NCBI GenBank assembly: GCA_001414485.1
Contig: LLEY01000039.1
Span: 310,001 to 374,000, forward strand
Direction: 5' to 3'
Length of the DNA stretch: 64,000 nucleotides
Source of the DNA: Calycina herbarum
Taxonomy: Eukaryota > Ascomycota > Leotiomycetes > Helotiales > Pezizellaceae
This document shows, piece by piece, positions 59,324-64,000 of the stretch (positions are counted from its first letter, which is position 1; each line of letters starts with the position of its first letter). The notes beneath the pieces were generated by a model. It was given only the letters and a program-made list of their open reading frames with translations. It did no database searches and was not told where the DNA came from. The position numbers and the translations under genes were made by a program.

Positions 59324-60844
59324 TTACACGGTCATGGCGGTTTTCAGCTCGAGGGGGACGACACATGGGTCCTTGGAGAAGGTGGTTTGCAGTCCGTCCC
59401 AGGTAGCGGCAGATTGTCCGCCGGGAAGTCCGATTCCTGCTGCCATCTTGTCCAAGGCGTTCTTGACTGTGATGGCAGACGGGACATCTGCGAAGACGAT
59501 TGTGGCGTTTCCTCCGTTGTACAGCCATATCAGTTGTATTTGATCCGACCCGACCAATTTCTCGCACAAAGCTCGCAGTTGTCGTTCGCCGAACATGAAG
59601 AAGAATCGAGATTTGACGATGGTCAGACGGCGACTGGCATATGTTGGCGGACCCATCAACTTGATATATTCGTCCATCGGAAATGCTTCCCCTCGAACCG
59701 CCTCCACAACGAACTTGAATCTATCCGGCTTGCTCTCTGCTCGCTCCTTGGTCAGAACGGAATGGAATTGTTCTGCGTCGGCTGCCGACTGGAAGACTAC
59801 TCCTGCAAATCGCTTTTCCCTCTCATCATCGAATCCGAAACTGATGCTTCTCAATGGTCCTTCTCGCACGGCATCGCTGATATCTTGGACTGTGAGGGTT
59901 TGGGGAAGGTCGAGAAGGAAGACGACTCGAATCTGGTCAACCATGCTCTCTCGATCATCCCTGCGGGAGAGTACTTGCGGGATGCGACCCACTGGCTTGA
60001 GTCGAGAAACATTGTTGTTTTTGCCTGGATGCAAGTTGATAAGTTGAGCATTTGGGTTCGCAGTGTTGGCAATGGCTGCCCATGATGCTGCTTGAGTAAC
60101 GAATATCTGAGGGGGGGTTTTGTTGACCGTCGATCGAATGGGCTCCTCCTCCTCGTCGTCATCCTCATCGTCTGCGTCCCCATCCTCCGCGCTCCATGAT
60201 CTCGGTGTTGGCGTCTTGTGCTCGTCTGGCTCGTACTGGACAGCTGGTGTCGATTCTCTGCGAGGCGGGGTCGAGTGAGTGGGCGACGGCGGGGACGGGT
60301 GTCCATGTACTGTCTCGACGATTCGAGGCAGTTGCAGTGCTCGTGGGACCGCTGGCTCAAAGACTACCCTCTCAACGGGTTCATGAATGCTGGCATGCTT
60401 TTGGGGACCAATGGATTTGCAGATGCGCAATTTGTAGGTGCGTTGGCCATTGTCGTTGGTGTCGGCCAGGACCAAGTTCCGAACCTCCAGAATGACTTCC
60501 TCGGCTTCTTCCAGGGTGGCCATAACCACCCAACGGAAGGAGCACCTGGAGACGCAGTCCACCACGACAATGCATTTCTCGACCTCCCCAATGTTGGAGA
60601 AGAGGTTCTTCATGCCTACCGGCGTGAAGGTGGGCGGGAATCCCAGAACGTAAAGAGCGCGCCCCTCCTCATGTTCGCGACGATATGCTGGCGGGATGGC
60701 GGGAATTGTTTGACTGTCTAGAAGGCCTTGGAAGGTAAACCAGCTGTCTACGTAGGCATCATCCACCATGGCGGGGTCAATCCGCAAGCATCCTAGAGCC
60801 CAGAGCAATTCGGGGTAGGCCGTCGTGACCAATGCTGGATCCAT
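59324..60844 (-). CDS. RRM-containing RNA-binding protein, 506 residues
   Basis: A single exon. I chose the ATG giving MDPALVTTAYPELLWALGCL; the frame is open 65 codons further upstream, but that part (many His, Thr, Ser) looks like leader. An RRM lies at residues about 62-150: RALYVLGFPPTFTPVGMKNL (RNP2), then FRWVVMATLEEAEEVI (RNP1-like). A disordered Pro/Ser/Thr segment and a strongly acidic tract (about 225-245) follow. A second RRM-like fold starts around residue 305 (VVFLLDLPQTLTVQDIS, FAGVVFQSAADAEQF), and a third may start near 400 (SRFFFMFGERQLRALCEKLV, NATIVFADVPSAITV). Likely an RNA regulator of the fungal Nrd1/Mei2-like multi-RRM kind; the target is unknown. Confidence 0.85.
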   Translation of the reverse strand: MDPALVTTAYPELLWALGCLRIDPAMVDDAYVDSWFTFQGLLDSQTIPAIPPAYRREHEEGRALYVLGFPPTFTPVGMKNLFSNIGEVEKCIVVVDCVSRCSFRWVVMATLEEAEEVILEVRNLVLADTNDNGQRTYKLRICKSIGPQKHASIHEPVERVVFEPAVPRALQLPRIVETVHGHPSPPSPTHSTPPRRESTPAVQYEPDEHKTPTPRSWSAEDGDADDEDDDEEEEPIRSTVNKTPPQIFVTQAASWAAIANTANPNAQLINLHPGKNNNVSRLKPVGRIPQVLSRRDDRESMVDQIRVVFLLDLPQTLTVQDISDAVREGPLRSISFGFDDEREKRFAGVVFQSAADAEQFHSVLTKERAESKPDRFKFVVEAVRGEAFPMDEYIKLMGPPTYASRRLTIVKSRFFFMFGERQLRALCEKLVGSDQIQLIWLYNGGNATIVFADVPSAITVKNALDKMAAGIGLPGGQSAATWDGLQTTFSKDPCVVPLELKTAMTV

Positions 60845-62545
60845 CGCGAAATCGAAATCGAGGCGATACGATGTGATGCGATGCGATGCAAGATTTGAGT
60901 GCGCGCAATGGGTTTGGGTTGCGGTGTGGCTCGTAGGTAAGTTGAGAATTTCGGGTGTTGGGTTGTTGCGAAAGATCGCTATCAAAAGAGTGAATATCGA
61001 GATATCGAACCGAGGTGCCGCTTTTACTGACAGTGGCAAGTGCTATTTGATTATTTGATTTGCCCAAGCACGGCAGAAGCAAAATGGGGAGATGAGTCTT
61101 TTGATGATGTCAATTCTCGTCGCTCATGACGCGTTTATAGTTTGTCGAGAGAGGAGAAGGTTGAGGTGCCCCTTTCAAGTAAACAAACGACCGTTTGGAA
61201 ATCCGCAGCTTTTGACCCACGGCTCCCGCCGCCTGGCTTTGCCTCGAGTATTGGTATACATTTACATTTACATTTACTCCCCTCTCTCGTCGCTTGGCAT
61301 TGTTCTCTTGGTATTGTTCATTCTTGAAGTTTTGATTGCTATCATCCATTGAGCAAATACGCCTTGCATTTTTCTTGTCTGTTACTTCCTAAGATCGAAA
61401 TTCCCACTCAAAATAGGATCCAAAAGGATTGCCTTTTTGCATCTCTTGACCAAGCTCTTCAATACAGCTATCACTTCACTTCACATAACACAAAAGCAGC
61501 AGCACAAATAACCGATTGGTGGAGATGAATGCGCTTGCATTTTAAGGGGAGACCTTCAATATAATAGAGAAGTAGCACCATGTTAATCTTAGTTTGTATC
61601 CCTCTAGGTGCAGTCTTTTCGCCCTTGGATAAAAGTAGTCAAACTATCAATTTTTTAATCGCGCAAATTAACTCTCTCTTCTTGTCATTCACTTCTTCCT
61701 TCACTCTGGACTCTACGTTCATCAAAGTACTACCACCAGCATGTCCTGGAATTTGACTTTCATCCTCCAGTTCAAACAATTTAATTGTCCAACAAGGATA
61801 GAACAATTGAATTTATTGAACGTTGGGATAAAAATAAAGTGGAAGGTTATTCTCCAAGACCACACTTGAGATTTCCTACGACCTTGGTAGCGCCATTTGG
61901 AAAGACCAGCTCTCTATATCACAATAGACCTCGACCTCGAGGTTGACATTGAACGCCGCAGTAAATCTATAACCCGTTGTTCTAACTTTCCATTACTATG
62001 TCGGAACTTAATTGTCCCAAAACACCTGAGCTTATCGTCGTCAATTGTTCCAAATTCCAAGGATAAAATCTTTAGATTGCCTCAGAAATTTGGAACAATG
62101 AGATCTAGATAGGCAAGTACGAGCCTGGAGTTTTTGCTGCCACTTTTGATGTGCATCATATCATCTCCCTATCATAGTCACTGCATATTAGCGACTTTCG
62201 ATATCCAAGTCTACCTTCAGAAAAGAAATCTGAGAATATTTAGGAGAACCAAGGATCGACTTTCTAATTCTTCTAATCCTTTCGAACAATACTTCCAATA
62301 ACCCCAGAGTATTTCGCGCAATCAAACCAAGGTAGGTAGGTGTGCCCAGAGCAATGGCTGAATCCCTTACATGAGTTACTTAATTATTCTCAGGCTCATA
62401 TGAATGGCCTTGTATCTTGTGAATGTTATTACAGCGCCTCACAATTTCTCGTTTCGTCTTTTAAAAGGGATGAGCCTTCTCTTGGAGAAGTTCAAATCCG
62501 CTTTCTCTCATCTTGAAAAGCAAATTTTCCTACATCACAAATAAG
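60845..62545. other. Divergent intergenic region between the RRM gene and a BTB gene
   Basis: It contains three ATTTAC units at about 61,258-61,275, an AT-rich part with repeated TTGTCC/GGACAAT and TGTTCC/GGAACAA motifs (61,760-62,110), and copy 4 of the dispersed repeat. No gene seen. Confidence 0.5.
62020..62128 (-). repeat. Dispersed short repeat, copy 4
   Basis: The reverse complement begins CCAGGCTCGTACTTGCCTAT and has TTGTTCCAAATTTCTGAGGC then ATCCTTGG. It is the most diverged of the four copies; the terminal CCAGG(T/C)TCG and GCCTAT blocks are kept. Confidence 0.5.
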
Positions 62546-63682
62546 ATGGGGAACGATTCATCGAAATCTCTTACTGGCGAAAGCTCAACGAGCAACAGCA
62601 ACACTCTGCTTTCATCGTAAGCAAACATTCATTTTTCCAAATGAGGAAATACCAAGCTGACGAAAACAGCCTCTTGACTTCAAGCCGTTACTCCGATCTC
62701 ACGATTATTTGCAACTGCCAAAGATTCCCAGTTCATAGGGCAATTATCTGTACCCAAAGTAAACCCCTCGCAGCTGCTATCGACGGTGGCTTTCAGGTAT
62801 GAATGATGTATTTTCCACACAAACGCTCCAAATAACGCGGAATAGGAATCCATCACAGGCGAAATCGACCTAAGCGACCACGACCCCGACGCCGTAGAAT
62901 GCATGATCAACTTCCTCTACACATCTCAATACGACGATGGTCGAGATTCTCTCAATCCCCAAGAAGGAGATCCCAAAACGGAAGAGTCTTGGAAACTCTC
63001 GAACCTACTCCCTTCCACATCCAAAACGAATTCCGAAGACGAGGAAGACAACACGAATATCTTGAACCAAGAAATCAGCACCACCACCACCCAGAAACCC
63101 ACCCCAAAGCCTTTCCCCATCCTACTAAATGCCCTCATCTACGTTCTCGCTGAGAAATACGACATCCCGCCTCTGAAAGAACTCTCCGCTGCCAAATACC
63201 AACAACTAACCTCCCCCTCCTCCCCCTCTCCCGAATTCCTATCCGATCTCATCACCTCCTTCCAAATAATCCTCGAAGAAACACCCTCCTCCGACACTCT
63301 CCTCCGCAACCTCGTCTTCTCTGCCCTCGAAATCCACGTAAAGAGACTCATAGACCTCGAGGAGTTCAATGAACTGTGTATGTTCCACCCCGAGATCACC
63401 CTCCACCTAATAGCCTTCGCAAAAGCAACGCTAGAGCAAGCAGATAAGAACGAACGTGTCAAGATGTGTTACGCTTGTCGTACATGCTATGATTGGGATA
63501 CCGTGGAATGTGGGTGTTCAGAATCGAATACATTAAGACTTGGAGAAGTGAACTATGGTAGTAGTAGGCTGTACGGTTACAGAGTGCTTAGGGGGAATAG
63601 GAAGACGAAGTTGGAGAGGGATAGAGAGATGCGGGCTGCTAAAGCTGCGCGAGATCTCGAGGCTACGAGGTTTAATTCTTAG
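62546..63682 (+). CDS. BTB/POZ domain protein, 344 residues
   Basis: Three exons, 62546-62616, 62670-62796 and 62846-63682; introns of 53 and 49 bp (GTAAGC..ACAG, GTATGA..ATAG), phases consistent. The canonical BTB fold is at residues about 27-95: SRYSDLTIICNCQRFPVHRA, ICTQSKPLAAAIDGGFQES, IDLSDHDPDAVECMINFLYT. A Ser/Thr/Glu-rich linker follows, then YVLAEKYDIPPLKELSAAKY, the usual BTB C-terminal helices. The tail has a Cys cluster (CYACRTCYDWDTVECGC) that could bind metal. BTB proteins of this fungal class are often expanded and of unknown role; some are Cul3 adaptors. The gene looks intact. Confidence 0.85.
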
Positions 63683-64000
63683 AGGGTAGAGAGGTCTGGC
63701 ATGCTCTGGTATCTAGGTTGTACAATATTGGGGATGTGTCATTTGGAAATAATGATCTCGATTCTTTCTTTTTTTACTACTTTCGGTCCCTAATCCTCGC
63801 TTATTTTTCGTCTCGAGATAGATTGAAAGCCTCACGTTAGACCTCCATTTCGATCCTCTCACTGAATTTGCATTCACGAAAATGCTCGAAGAAAGCGGCC
63901 CAGAAAAGCTATCAAACTAAAAGTTCAGAAGGATAAAATTAAATAAAAAGACTTATAAGACTTCAAACAAAAAATATTCACGATTTCCAATTGTCGTACG
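63683..64000. other. 3' flank of the BTB gene to the window edge
   Basis: No coding frame of note; the last 100 bases are AT-rich. Confidence 0.5.

Noticed and set aside
59318..60721. Long plus-strand frames (255, 150 and 167 codons)
   Set aside because: Antisense to the RRM gene, whose minus-strand frame shows RNP motifs and continuous coding.
61092..61352. Possible small proteins in the RRM/BTB spacer
   Set aside because: Low-complexity translation over ATTTAC repeats; opposite frames equally open.
1..64000. Novel defence system, CRISPR array, biosynthetic cluster or RNA gene
   Set aside because: No direct-repeat/spacer array, no PKS/NRPS or tailoring cluster, and no tRNA or rRNA that I could recognise; the NLR-type gene is a known architecture and is broken.

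Overview
The window looks like a chromosome segment of a filamentous ascomycete (Pezizomycotina). The evidence is short spliceosomal introns (47-108 bp, GT..AG with CTAAC/CTGAC-like branch sites), a Zn2Cys6 transcription factor, a KEOPS Cgi121 subunit, an NACHT-WD40 protein, and retrotransposons riddled with transition mutations typical of repeat-induced point mutation (RIP). A leotiomycete (Botrytis/Sclerotinia relatives) is my guess from the style of the elements and genes; it is not proven here.

Layout. (1) 1-19,990 is a block of RIP-degraded mobile elements. It has the tail of a Fot1/pogo-like transposase, then a Ty3/gypsy chromovirus (called A here, 277-19,984) into which two other gypsy elements have jumped: B (1,628-9,188, opposite strand, inside the gag zinc knuckle of A) and C (11,600-18,337, same strand, inside pol of A). 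All three have matching LTR pairs and 5-bp target duplications. B and C each carry an extra antisense coding relic between pol and the 3' LTR. (2) 20-23.4 kb is a small gene island with an isochorismatase-family hydrolase and the KEOPS subunit gene CGI121 (three exons). (3) 23.6-31.76 kb is a second RIP block, with a Tc1/mariner relic and gypsy element D, a relative of C. (4) 31.8-38 kb is a long, mostly non-coding stretch and then a four-exon Zn2Cys6 transcription factor of about 980 residues. (5) 39-52 kb is a run of genes, several of them damaged: a kinase-like pseudogene, an intact unknown gene, a small TIR element, an esterase-NACHT-WD40 pseudogene, a HIS3-like gene with a stop at a conserved Trp, and a fructosamine-kinase gene with one frameshift. 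(6) 53-64 kb has three BTB-like genes (two intact, one broken and sitting between inverted repeats), an RRM protein gene, and several short inverted-repeat elements.

The genes do not form an obvious pathway cluster. The main story is genome dynamics: nested RIP-silenced retroelements beside small intact gene islands, followed by a stretch where four or five neighbouring genes carry isolated lesions. Intron-exon structures were worked out by eye from splice signals and frame continuity; no database search was possible.
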